In this document: positions 6,133-16,096 of the stretch, piece after piece
Position numbering within the stretch: position 1 is the first letter of the stretch
Layout: the number at the start of each line of letters is the position of its first letter
From: Phenylobacterium aquaticum
GTDB taxonomy: Bacteria > Pseudomonadota > Alphaproteobacteria > Caulobacterales > Caulobacteraceae
DNA: 18,239 bases
Direction: 5' to 3'
Assembly (NCBI RefSeq): GCF_947378715.1
Contig: NZ_CANCLE010000078.1
Location: 1-18,239 of the forward strand
The notes under the pieces: generated by a model
Database searches by the model: none
What the model saw: the letters and a program-made list of their open reading frames with translations, nothing else
What the model was told of the DNA's origin: nothing
Program-made: the position numbers and the translations under genes

Positions 6133-7848
6133 ATGGAAGACATCGAGCAGCTCCGCGAAGCCCTGGCCTCAGCCAAGCAGATCGAAGCCGCCCAAGCCCA
6201 GCGGCTGCGCGAGCAGGACCTGGTGCTCTCCGGCCTGGCGGCGCTGCAGGACAATGACGATCCGGCGAAGCTGTTCAGCCGCGCCTTCGGCCTGCTGCGC
6301 GAGGCCGTTGATTTCCAGCATGCCCTGGTCCTGGCCCCGGGCCCCGAGGGCTTCATCTGCCGCGCGTCCACCGCGCCTGAGGCCCTGGGCGAGGTCTGGC
6401 CCATGGGCGGCTTCTTCAGCCGCGTGGCCAATGGCCGGGCCGCCGTGGTGCCCGACAATTCCAAGCCGCCGGAATGGGCCAGCGGGACGGCCTTCGTCCC
6501 GCCGCCGGGCGGCGGGGTCTATGCGCCGATCAGCGCCGAGGGCGGCCACGGCCTGCTGATCCTCACCCATGCCGAACACGGGGTCTATTCCGCCCATGAG
6601 GCCAATCTGGTCTCCCGCCTGGGCCTGTTGATCTCCCAGACCCTGGCGGCCGGCCAGCGCCGCCGGCTGGAGAACGAGCGCCAGATCGCCGTTCAGGCCA
6701 ATGAGGCCAAGTCCCGCTTCCTGGCCAATATGAGCCACGAGATCCGCACCCCCCTGAACGGGGTCACCACCGTGGCGGAGTTGCTGGCCCGCACCGCGCT
6801 CGACCCCCGGCAGGGCGAGATGGCCGCGCTGATCGTCGAGTCCGGCAAGATGCTGGAGCGCCTGCTCGGCGACGTGCTGGACTTCGCCCGCATCGAGGCG
6901 GGCCATCTGGCCATCGAGGCCGCCGCCTTCGCCCTGGAGCCCAGCCTGGCGGCGGTGACCGAGCTGTTCGCCGCCAAGGCCGACGCCAAGGGCATAGGCT
7001 TCAGGGCCCAGGTCGATCCCTCGGCCCAGGGGACCTTCCAAGGCGACGATCTGCGGGTTCGTCAGGTGGTCGCCAACCTGCTGGGCAACGCGGTCAAGTT
7101 CACCGACCAGGGCGAGGTCGTCATGACCGTCGCCGCCCGGGATCTGGATGAAGACTGTGAGATCTCGGTCACGGTGCGCGACACCGGCCCCGGCTTCACG
7201 GAGGCGGTCGCCCAGCGGCTGTTCTCGCGCTTCGAGCAGGGCGACGATTCCATCACCAAGTCGTTCGCCGGCGCCGGCCTGGGCCTGGCGATCTCCCGCG
7301 CCCTGGCCCAGCTGATGGGCGGCGACATCACCTGCTCCGGCGCCCCCGGCGCAGGCGCCGAATTCGTCTTCACCTTCCGCGCCCCCCGCGCCCGGCCGGT
7401 CGCCACGCCACAGGTCGAGGCGATGGCGGACCCCACCGGCGATGGGCCCCGGGTCCTGGTGGTCGAGGACAATCCCAACAACCGCAAGATCGTCGGCATG
7501 ATCCTGGAGCTGATCCAGGCGGAGACCATCTTCGCCGAGAACGGTCAGGAGGGGCTGGACGCCTACAGCCCCCACCGGTTCGACGCCGTGCTGATGGACC
7601 TGCAGATGCCGGTGATGGACGGCCTGACCGCCACCCGGATGATCCGCGAACGCGAGCGCCAGGAGGGCGTGGCGCCGATCCCGATCATCGTGGTCTCCGC
7701 CAACGCCATGACCCACCATGTCGCCGAGTCCCTGGCCTGCGGGGCGAGCGCCCATCTGGCCAAGCCGATCCAGCCCCTGCGGCTGATCCAGACCCTGGCC
7801 GCCCTGCTCGACCCGGATCGCGCCGAGGCGGAGCGCGGCGCGGCCTGA
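6133..7848 (+). CDS. Soluble hybrid histidine kinase (GAF-like / HisKA / HATPase / REC)
   Basis: This is a 571-residue kinase with no membrane segment. Order: a short coiled coil (1-30), a GAF-like sensor region (about 40-172), then HisKA with the phosphoaccepting His202 in NMSHEIRTPLNG. The HATPase domain has the N box (N319 in NLLGNAVKF), G1 (DTGPGF, 350-355) and G2 (GAGLGLAI). A C-terminal receiver follows with acidic E445/D446, phosphoacceptor Asp489 in MDLQMPVMDG and Lys544 in HLAKP. All catalytic residues are intact. There is no DNA-binding output or Hpt domain, so phosphate must pass to a separate Hpt protein and regulator. The ATG lies three bases after the FIST gene stop with no clear Shine-Dalgarno, suggesting translational coupling. 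The FIST protein is therefore the likely input partner, as in NosP/NahK of Pseudomonas (known for that system, inferred here). Confidence 0.93.
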   Translation: MEDIEQLREALASAKQIEAAQAQRLREQDLVLSGLAALQDNDDPAKLFSRAFGLLREAVDFQHALVLAPGPEGFICRASTAPEALGEVWPMGGFFSRVANGRAAVVPDNSKPPEWASGTAFVPPPGGGVYAPISAEGGHGLLILTHAEHGVYSAHEANLVSRLGLLISQTLAAGQRRRLENERQIAVQANEAKSRFLANMSHEIRTPLNGVTTVAELLARTALDPRQGEMAALIVESGKMLERLLGDVLDFARIEAGHLAIEAAAFALEPSLAAVTELFAAKADAKGIGFRAQVDPSAQGTFQGDDLRVRQVVANLLGNAVKFTDQGEVVMTVAARDLDEDCEISVTVRDTGPGFTEAVAQRLFSRFEQGDDSITKSFAGAGLGLAISRALAQLMGGDITCSGAPGAGAEFVFTFRAPRARPVATPQVEAMADPTGDGPRVLVVEDNPNNRKIVGMILELIQAETIFAENGQEGLDAYSPHRFDAVLMDLQMPVMDGLTATRMIRERERQEGVAPIPIIVVSANAMTHHVAESLACGASAHLAKPIQPLRLIQTLAALLDPDRAEAERGAA

Positions 7849-7849
7849 T

Positions 7850-9076
7850 TCAGGGGCCCTCGGGATGGCGCCGCGCGAAGTCGCCCAGCCAATGGGCGCT
7901 GTCACGGACCTGGCGGGCGAAGGTGCGGCGATCGACGCCGATCAGGCCGAAGGTCGGGCCGTAGCCGTGCATCCACTCGAAATTGTCCAGCGCCGACCAG
8001 TGGACATAGCCCCAGACCTCGGTCCCCTGCGCCCGCGCTACGGCCAGCCCCTCCAGCGCGCGGCGGGTATAGTCGGCGCGCTCAGGATCATGGCTGGCAG
8101 CGATGCCGTTCTCGGTCACCAGGATCGGCTTGCCGGTCCGCTGGGCGGCATAGCTGACCGCGTGGCCCAACGCCTGGGGATAGACCTCCCAGCCGGTCAG
8201 GGTCAGCGCCTCGCCGTCCGGCGGCGGCAGCCGGCCCTCAGGGCCGAACAGTTCGCGGGTATAGGTCTGGACGCCTACGAAATCGTCGCCCTTGGCGAGG
8301 TCCAGCCAACGGTCCTGGGTCTCGGCGCGGACCCGGTCGCGGTGCGCCTCGCCGCCCGGCGTCGCCTGCAGATCCGGCAGGGCCAGGGTCAGGCCGACCG
8401 GCGCCCCGGTGGCGGCGCGCACCGCCTCGGCCGCCAGGATATGAGCCCGGGCCAGCACCTCCGGCGCCCGGCCGTCATGGGTCAGGAAGGTTGAGAACCT
8501 GGAGGCCTCGATCCGCGACGCCGCCGCCGCCCGCAGCTTCTCCAGCCGCCGGGCCCGGCGGGCCGGCGCGAGCTCGAAGCCCAGGCTGGCCAGGTTGATC
8601 TCGTTGAAGGTCACCCAGGCCGCGACACGATCGCCCAGGTGCTCGGCGACCCGGGCGCAGTGGTCGGCGAAGCGGTCGGCCGCCCCGGCCTCATCCCAGC
8701 CGCCGGCCTGGGCCAGCCACAGGGGCGAGGTGAAATGGTGCAAGGTGACCAGCGGCGTCAGCCCCCGCGCCAGACAGGCGTCGGCCATGCGCGCATAGTG
8801 GTCGAGGGCGGCCATCGAGACGCGCCCCGCCTCGGGCTCGATCCGCGCCCATTCCACCGAGAATCGATAGGCGTTCAGCCCCAGGCCGGCCAGCAGGTCC
8901 AGGTCGCCTTCATAGCGGTGATAGTGGTCGACCGCGTCACCCGAGGGTTCGCGAAATCCACCGCCCCGGTCGGGCAGGTTCTCCAGCAACCAGATGTCAT
9001 TGCCGACATTGCCGCCCTCGACCTGATGGGCGGCGGTCGCCGCGCCCCACAGAAATGTCGCCCAAGGCCTGTTCAT
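7850..9076 (-). CDS. Glycoside hydrolase family 1 (beta-glucosidase-like)
   Basis: This is a 408-residue GH1 retaining glycosidase, somewhat shorter than the usual 440-470. Visible GH1 features are the N-terminal FLWGAATAAHQVEG (8-21), NAYRFSVEWARIEP (68-81), the acid/base Glu159 in TFNEIN (usually TFNEP), the nucleophile Glu322 in VTENG, and the C-terminal substrate-site segment WSALDNFEWMHGY. There is no signal peptide, so it is probably cytoplasmic, acting on imported beta-glycosides. The ATG at 9076 is chosen because GGAGTGAGAGGG lies directly upstream; an in-frame ATG at 9130 would overlap the secA promoter. It converges on the kinase gene with one base between the stop codons and no terminator visible there. 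Substrate specificity (glucoside, galactoside or other) cannot be read from the sequence. Confidence 0.93.
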   Translation of the reverse strand: MNRPWATFLWGAATAAHQVEGGNVGNDIWLLENLPDRGGGFREPSGDAVDHYHRYEGDLDLLAGLGLNAYRFSVEWARIEPEAGRVSMAALDHYARMADACLARGLTPLVTLHHFTSPLWLAQAGGWDEAGAADRFADHCARVAEHLGDRVAAWVTFNEINLASLGFELAPARRARRLEKLRAAAASRIEASRFSTFLTHDGRAPEVLARAHILAAEAVRAATGAPVGLTLALPDLQATPGGEAHRDRVRAETQDRWLDLAKGDDFVGVQTYTRELFGPEGRLPPPDGEALTLTGWEVYPQALGHAVSYAAQRTGKPILVTENGIAASHDPERADYTRRALEGLAVARAQGTEVWGYVHWSALDNFEWMHGYGPTFGLIGVDRRTFARQVRDSAHWLGDFARRHPEGP

Positions 9077-9123
9077 ATCCCTCTCACTCCCCTTGCGGCC
9101 GCCCGATCCGTGCGCCACTTGCG

Positions 9124-9152
9124 TTGACACTGGACGGGCCGCTGCTTAAGTC
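9124..9152 (+). promoter_or_regulatory. Probable sigma-70-type promoter of secA
   Basis: A perfect -35 TTGACA (9124-9129) is followed after 17 bases by TAAGTC (9147-9152), inside GCTTAAGTC, which resembles the GCTANAWC type of -10 described for Caulobacter. Transcription would start near 9159 and give a leader of about 85 bases before the secA TTG start. The -10 is weak, so the exact start is uncertain. Confidence 0.5.
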
Positions 9153-9243
9153 TCGCGCGCCCTGAAAAGAGCGAAATTTCCGGGCAGGCCAAGGGGCTTA
9201 GACCCGCCCCGCCCCTCCCCCGCATCACTCCGGACCCATTCCC

Positions 9244-12003
<2,760 letters not shown>

Positions 12004-12033
12004 GGACCAGGACGACCGGGCCGAGGCCGGCGC

Positions 12034-12381
12034 TCAGCCGGCGTCGCCGAACCGGGGATCCCTGAGATTGGCGTCGAGGGCCCCGTCGGCCAGGCGCCAG
12101 CGGTGCGAGCCGGCGCCGAACGGCAGGTCGAACAGCCGGACATGGCCCAGGCCGCCCTGGTTCAAGCCGCGATCAAAGGCCCCGATCAGGTCCTCGCGCA
12201 GCTCTTGCGGCGGGCTGCGGTGGTCGAAGCCGGCGCGGCGGGCGATGTCGCCAATCACCACGTCACGGTGCGCCTGGCCGCCATAGGACTGCAGGGAGCG
12301 GGCGATCTCGAACACCAGGGCCTCGCCGAGGGTCGGCTTCTTGCGCCGGACCTGGCGCGGAAACGAGACGACGTCCGACAT
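12034..12381 (-). CDS. Hypothetical protein, possible winged-helix fold
   Basis: This is a 115-residue soluble protein of unknown function. The start at 12381 is chosen because GGGGGAG lies about 4 bases before the ATG; a longer frame from 12444 lacks such a site. After a basic N-terminus (FPRQVRRKK) comes a helix (LGEALVFEIARSLQ), then GGQAHRDVVIGDIARRAG, another helix (LREDLIGAFDRG) and a closing strand pair ending in GSHRWRLADG. This helix-helix-helix-wing order resembles small winged-helix domains, such as the HARE-HTH type, but that is a fold guess from the pattern and not a recognised family. It sits downstream of secA in the opposite direction. No partner gene is evident. Confidence 0.75.
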   Translation of the reverse strand: MSDVVSFPRQVRRKKPTLGEALVFEIARSLQSYGGQAHRDVVIGDIARRAGFDHRSPPQELREDLIGAFDRGLNQGGLGHVRLFDLPFGAGSHRWRLADGALDANLRDPRFGDAG

Positions 12382-12534
12382 ATCACTCCCCCGCGCATGA
12401 CGGCTGACCGTCGCAAACTCGCCACAGCCACCTGGCGCTGGCAACGGCGCCGCGCCTCAAACTGGGTCAATGCGTCGCACCCGGGCGCCTAGGGTGGGTT
12501 CTGGCGCAGGCGCGCGCCACCCAGCGCCTTGATC

Positions 12535-12552
12535 GCGGGCGCCGACGCCCGC
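12535..12552. repeat. Hairpin in the divergent region before the beta-lactamase-like gene
   Basis: GCGGGCG-CCGA-CGCCCGC is a perfect 7-base stem with a 4-base loop, lying about 15-32 bases upstream of the proposed -35 of the hydrolase gene. No T-run follows. It may be a protein-binding site or simply GC-rich chance structure. Confidence 0.3.
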
Positions 12553-12566
12553 CTGGGGTGAGCCGG

Positions 12567-12596
12567 TTGGCTCCACGCGTCCATGGGCCCTATGAT
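12567..12596 (+). promoter_or_regulatory. Probable promoter of the beta-lactamase-like gene
   Basis: TATGAT (12591-12596) matches five of six -10 consensus bases, and TTGGCT (12567-12572) matches four of six at the -35 with an 18-base spacer. Transcription would begin near 12603, about 35 bases before the GTG start codon. No other AT-rich hexamer pair is visible in this divergent region. Confidence 0.5.
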
Positions 12597-12637
12597 GGCG
12601 CGATCGGACCCGGGCCAGGACAAAGGGGGGCCACGCC

Positions 12638-13744
12638 GTGTCGACCCGCCGCGCCCTATCCTTCGGCCGCATGCTGCCGCGCCTGGTCGTGGCCAGCGGC
12701 CTGCTGTCCCTCGTGCTCCTGATCCCGGTGGCCAAGACCGAGCCCGAACAGAAGGTCGACGGCCGCGTGGTCCGCCAGGCCGCCGCCGCCCTCGCCGCCC
12801 CGGACCTCAGCGCCCGCATCGCCGATCTGGGCGAGGGCTTCGACGGCCGTGTGGGCATTTCCGTCCGCGATCTGACGGAGGGCTGGACCACCAATTTCGA
12901 TGGCGACACCGCCTATCCGCAGCAGAGCGTCAGCAAGCTGTGGGTGGCGCTGGCCGCCCTGGACGCCGTCGACCGGGGCCGACTGGCCCTGGAGGACACG
13001 GTCACCATCCGCCCCGAGAACCTCAGCGTCTTCCACCAGCCGATCCGCGCCCGGGTGGTCAGCGCCGGCGCCTATGCGGCCACGATCCGCCAGCTGCTGG
13101 CCGGGGCCATCAGCCAGAGTGACAACACCGCCAATGACGTGCTGCTGAGCACGGTCGGCGGCCGCGCCGTGGTCCAGGCCGCCGTCAACGCCCGGGGCCT
13201 GGCCGGCATCACCGCCAGTCCCAGCGAGCGGGACATGCAGACCGAGACGGCGGGCCTGGAATGGCGGCGTGAATATTCCTTCGAGCACAGCTTCTGGAAT
13301 GACCGGGACAAGCTGCCGCTCGAGTTCCGGCGGGTCTCACTGGACGAGTATCTGGCCCATCCACCGGACGCCGCCACCCCCAATGGCATGGTCAACGCCC
13401 TGGACCGCCTGCACGCCGGCAAGCTGCTCGGCCCGCGATCCACCCAGTTGTTGCTGCAGCTGATGTTCGAGGCCGAGACCGGGCCCAGCCGCCTGAAGGC
13501 CGGCCTGCCGCCCGGCTGGACCCTGGCCCACAAGACCGGCACCGGCCAGGTCCTGGGGCCGGTCGCCACCGGCTTCAATGATGTGGGCGTGATCACCGCG
13601 CCCGACGGTCACGCCTATGCGGTGGCCGTGATGATCGCCCAGACCCGGACCTCGATCGAGACGCGCCAGGACGTGATGGTCGCCGTCGCCCGCGCCATCG
13701 TCGCCCACCATGACCGCGAGCTGGCCAGCCAGGCAGGGACTTAG
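12638..13744 (+). CDS. Class A beta-lactamase-like serine hydrolase
   Basis: This is a 368-residue exported or membrane-anchored protein; residues about 12-32 are a hydrophobic signal/anchor with no clear cleavage motif. The three penicillin-recognising motifs are present: S97-V-S-K100, S161-D-N163 and K299-T-G301. The segment TPNGMVNALDRLHAGKLLGPRS through GLPPGWTLAHKTGTG is typical of class A enzymes. A glutamate (E197) lies exactly 36 residues after the SDN serine, the spacing of Glu166 to Ser130 in class A, but the usual following Asn170 is Gln201 and the surrounding omega-loop motif is not canonical. E197 to KTG is 102 residues against about 68 normally, so there is an insertion of about 34 residues. 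True lactamase activity is therefore uncertain; a peptidoglycan-related or other amide hydrolase is possible. The GTG start has GGGGGG 7 bases upstream. Its stop overlaps that of the convergent chemoreceptor gene. Confidence 0.85.
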   Translation: MSTRRALSFGRMLPRLVVASGLLSLVLLIPVAKTEPEQKVDGRVVRQAAAALAAPDLSARIADLGEGFDGRVGISVRDLTEGWTTNFDGDTAYPQQSVSKLWVALAALDAVDRGRLALEDTVTIRPENLSVFHQPIRARVVSAGAYAATIRQLLAGAISQSDNTANDVLLSTVGGRAVVQAAVNARGLAGITASPSERDMQTETAGLEWRREYSFEHSFWNDRDKLPLEFRRVSLDEYLAHPPDAATPNGMVNALDRLHAGKLLGPRSTQLLLQLMFEAETGPSRLKAGLPPGWTLAHKTGTGQVLGPVATGFNDVGVITAPDGHAYAVAVMIAQTRTSIETRQDVMVAVARAIVAHHDRELASQAGT

Positions 13745-15645
13745 AACTCTTCCCAGCTGTCCCCGCCCCGGGCGGGGGCGACCGGCGCTGCGCGGCCGCC
13801 GCTGGCCGCCATGCGCGGCCGGATGACCTGGGCGGCGCGGGTCGGCGGCGGTCCGCCGCTCATCCGGAAGCGGCCCACATAGCCCGACAGCACGTCGGCT
13901 TCGGTCTTCAGCCCATGGGTGGCGGCCGTCGCCTCCTCGACCATGGCGGCGTTCTGCTGGACCACCTGATCCATCTGGTTGACCGCGGCGTTGACCTCGG
14001 TCAGGCCGGTGGCCTGTTCGCCGGCGGCGGCGGCGATGGTGTTGACCAGGCCGTCGATGGCGGCGACCTGGTCGACGATCCGCTGCAGGGCCTCGCCGGT
14101 CTGGCCGACCAGCAGCACGCCGGAACTGACCTGGCTGGTGGAGGCCGAGATCAGGGCCTTGATCTCGCGGGCCGCGTCGGCGGACCGCTGGGCCAGCGCC
14201 CGGACTTCCGAGGCGACCACGGCGAAGCCCTTGCCGGCTTCGCCCGCCCGGGCGGCCTCGACCCCGGCATTGAGCGCCAGCAGGTTGGTCTGGAAGGCGA
14301 TCTCGTCGATCACCCCGATGATCTGGGCGATCTGGCCGGAAGAGCCCTCGATCGCGGTCATCGCGGCCACGGCCTCGCGCACGACCTGGCCGGAGCGCTC
14401 GGCGTCGGAGCGGGCGGTGGCGACCACGCCGGAGGCCTCCTTGGCCCCGCTGGCGGTCTTCTTCACCGTGGCGGTGATCTGGTCCAGCGCTGCGGCGGTC
14501 TCTTCCAGGCTGGCGGCCTGCTGCTCGGTGCGGCGCGACAGGTCGTCGGAGGCGCGGCTGATCTCCTCGGTGCCGGCATTGACCCCGCCCGTTGCGGTGG
14601 CGATGGCGGTCATGGCCGCCTCCAGGGTGGAGACGGCGGCGTTGAAGTCGTCCTTCAGCTTCAGATAGCGGCCGGAGAAGTCGTCCTGGATGCGGGTCGC
14701 CAGGTCGCCGTCGGACAGCCTGGCGAGGCCGGCCGCCAGGGCGTCGACCACCTCTTCCTGCTCGGCCTGGACCTTGCGCCGCTCGGCCTCGTTGGCGGCG
14801 CGGGCCTGTTCGCTCTCGCCCCGGGCGGCCTCGGCCTCCTGTTGCAGGCGGTCATTGGCCAGGGCGGCCTCCTTGAAGGACAGCAGGGCCGCGGCCATCA
14901 GCCCGACCTCGTCCTTGCGGCCCACCCCCGGGACCTCGATGTGCTTGTCGCCGGCCGCCAGCCTGCGCATGACGGCGGTCATGGCGGTGACCGGGGCGGC
15001 GATGGCGCCCGACAGCAGGAGGCCGCCGCCCAGCGCGATGGCCCCGGTCAGGCTGATGCCGATCAACAGGGCCAGGCCGGATTGGCGCAGCGCGCGGGCC
15101 TGGGCCTTGGACTCCACGTCCAGCTGCTGCTTGGCGGTGTCGACCACCGCCTGGATGGTGTTTTCCACAGGCTCCACCGCCTTGTCGGCGACGCCGTCGT
15201 GGCGCACCAGCTCGACCGCCTGGGGCCGGGTGGCGGGATCGGCGCCCAGCTGCTCGCCCGGCTCGATGGCGGCGGCGCGATAGGCGGCGTAGGCGGTCTC
15301 GATGGCCTTGACCCGATCCTGGGCGGCGGCGTCTTCGCCGGCCAGCTTGTGCAGATCCGCCAGGGCGGCCAGGAACTTGGGCTTGTGCGCCTCTTCCAGC
15401 CGCTTGACGTAATAGTCGTCGCCGGAAAGCAGGAAGCCGCGCAGGGAGTTTTCCTGGCGGGTCAGGCGGAAGGCGGCGGTATTGGCCGCCTCCACCGCCG
15501 CATAGGACTGGTTCATCCGGTCGACCGACCGGTGGAAGGTCATGTTGTTGGCGAACAGGGTCGCGCCCATGCAGGCGATCGTTGCCAGCATGACGGCGAA
15601 CACCGCCATCAGCTTGGTGGGGATCTTCAGGTCGCCGAACCGCAT
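13741..15645 (-). CDS. Methyl-accepting chemotaxis protein with CHASE3-like sensor and CheR tether
   Basis: This is a 634-residue transmembrane chemoreceptor. TM1 is at about 12-32 and TM2 at about 189-213. The periplasmic part is helical and contains FRLTRQENSLRGFLLSGDDYYV, the CHASE3-type signature. One HAMP follows TM2 (about 214-266) and a second HAMP-like unit lies at about 299-345, with an Ala/Glu/Gln-rich coiled coil between. The signalling domain carries the conserved hairpin tip, IAFQTNLLALNAGVEAARAGEAGKGFAVVA in family terms, flanked by methylation helices. The protein ends in DSWEEF, matching the NWETF-like pentapeptide that recruits CheR/CheB. It should feed CheA/CheW at a cell pole. 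GGAG lies 7 bases before the ATG. No che genes are nearby, so this is an orphan receptor with unknown ligand. Confidence 0.95.
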   Translation of the reverse strand: MRFGDLKIPTKLMAVFAVMLATIACMGATLFANNMTFHRSVDRMNQSYAAVEAANTAAFRLTRQENSLRGFLLSGDDYYVKRLEEAHKPKFLAALADLHKLAGEDAAAQDRVKAIETAYAAYRAAAIEPGEQLGADPATRPQAVELVRHDGVADKAVEPVENTIQAVVDTAKQQLDVESKAQARALRQSGLALLIGISLTGAIALGGGLLLSGAIAAPVTAMTAVMRRLAAGDKHIEVPGVGRKDEVGLMAAALLSFKEAALANDRLQQEAEAARGESEQARAANEAERRKVQAEQEEVVDALAAGLARLSDGDLATRIQDDFSGRYLKLKDDFNAAVSTLEAAMTAIATATGGVNAGTEEISRASDDLSRRTEQQAASLEETAAALDQITATVKKTASGAKEASGVVATARSDAERSGQVVREAVAAMTAIEGSSGQIAQIIGVIDEIAFQTNLLALNAGVEAARAGEAGKGFAVVASEVRALAQRSADAAREIKALISASTSQVSSGVLLVGQTGEALQRIVDQVAAIDGLVNTIAAAAGEQATGLTEVNAAVNQMDQVVQQNAAMVEEATAATHGLKTEADVLSGYVGRFRMSGGPPPTRAAQVIRPRMAASGGRAAPVAPARGGDSWEEF

Positions 15646-15678
15646 CGCCGTCTCCAGGGCCTCACCGCCGCCGGATCG

Positions 15679-15695
15679 CGCTAGTAGACCTAGCG
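15679..15695. promoter_or_regulatory. Palindrome with a possible -10 for the chemoreceptor gene
   Basis: CGCTAG-TAGAC-CTAGCG is a perfect 6-base inverted repeat 34-50 bases before the chemoreceptor ATG. On the minus strand it reads GCTAGGTC, close to the GCTANAWC -10 of Caulobacter housekeeping promoters. No matching -35 was found, so this may be an operator, a -10, or neither. Confidence 0.3.
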
Positions 15696-15733
15696 TTGAA
15701 CGCGACGCATGACGCCGAGTAAGCCTCGCGGCT

Positions 15734-15748
15734 TTACGGGGAGGTTAA
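15734..15748. promoter_or_regulatory. CtrA-like binding motif upstream of the chemoreceptor gene
   Basis: TTAC-GGGGAGG-TTAA differs by one base from the TTAA-N7-TTAA consensus of the cell-cycle regulator CtrA. It lies 89-103 bases before the chemoreceptor ATG. Chemoreceptor and flagellar genes are known CtrA targets in Caulobacter, so regulation is plausible. A short motif like this can occur by chance, although TTAA is rare in DNA of this GC content. Confidence 0.35.
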
Positions 15749-15797
15749 TCAAACCTTGCGGTGGGTGCGGCGGGGTGTCGCAGGCGTCTCGAACGCC

Positions 15798-15831
15798 AAA
15801 AAGTCCCGATCGCGGGGAAGCGACCGGGACT
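15798..15831 (-). terminator. Intrinsic terminator of the small membrane protein transcript
   Basis: Read on the minus strand, a 12-base arm (15831 down to 15820), loop TTCCCC and the matching arm (15813 down to 15802) form a stem ending in a run of five T (15802-15798). The one imperfect pair is a G-U wobble in the minus-strand RNA and an A-C mismatch in the plus-strand RNA, so it is built to work on the minus strand. It lies about 126 bases after the stop codon of the 38-residue gene. Confidence 0.85.
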
Positions 15832-15956
15832 CATGGACGATCGGCGAGCCGGAGCCGCTTGTGGCGATCCCGACCCGCCGCGCCGAACCGTCCCCGCCCA
15901 GGAGGACGCCAAAAGGCAGGAACGATTCTAGTCTGTGAGGGGGTCTTGGGCGGGGC

Positions 15957-16073
15957 TCAGCCCTTGCCGCGCGACCAGATCGACACCCCGAACACCACTA
16001 CGGCCAGCAGGCCGAAGCTTCCCGTGGCGCCCCAGAGATAGAGCGCTTGGACCAGGGTCGGCAGGTGGGGCAT
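15957..16073 (-). CDS. Small single-span membrane protein (38 residues), oxygen-regulated candidate
   Basis: A short frame encodes 38 residues: MPHLPTLVQALYLWGATG, then a hydrophobic segment FGLLAVVVFGVSIW (20-33) and a basic end SRGKG. One membrane span with a positively charged C-terminus is predicted, probably with the C-terminus cytoplasmic. AGGAG lies 7 bases before the ATG, one of the best ribosome sites in the window. An FNR/FixK-type box lies 51-64 bases upstream and an intrinsic terminator lies downstream, so the gene has its own compact transcription unit. Size, topology and the box suggest a small subunit or partner of a respiratory or microaerobic membrane complex, like CydX- or CcoQ-type peptides, but I see no sequence match to either. 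A 70-codon frame overlapping it on the same strand lacks a ribosome site and was rejected. Confidence 0.7.
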   Translation of the reverse strand: MPHLPTLVQALYLWGATGSFGLLAVVVFGVSIWSRGKG

Positions 16074-16096
16074 GGACGGTCTCCTCTTCGACAAGG

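Larger units (their letters stand above)
15646..15956. other. Intergenic region between chemoreceptor and small membrane protein genes
   Basis: No credible coding frame was found: candidate frames here lack ribosome sites and overlap structured elements. The region holds, from left to right, the palindrome CGCTAG-TAGAC-CTAGCG (15679-15695), a CtrA-like TTAC-N7-TTAA motif (15734-15748), a minus-strand intrinsic terminator (15798-15831), and one half each of a long-range inverted repeat, CCCCGCCC (15892-15899) and GGGCGGGG (15948-15955). The last two would close a structured 3' untranslated region of the small membrane protein transcript. Confidence 0.6.

Noticed and set aside
6169..7905. A 578-codon minus-strand frame opposite the hybrid kinase
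   Set aside because: Antisense shadow of an intact kinase; composition is typical of complementary-strand translation.
12026..12042. GCCGGC-GCTCA-GCCGGC hairpin at the secA/orphan convergence as a terminator
   Set aside because: The stem is only six bases and no T-run follows on either strand; such repeats are frequent at this GC content.
13915..15684. A 589-codon plus-strand frame opposite the chemoreceptor
   Set aside because: Gly/Asp/His-rich shadow lacking a ribosome site and domains; the minus strand encodes a complete chemoreceptor.
15709..16041. A 110-codon plus-strand frame in the intergenic region
   Set aside because: It runs through the minus-strand terminator hairpin and the complement of the small gene, with no ribosome site and Arg/Pro/Ser-rich shadow composition.
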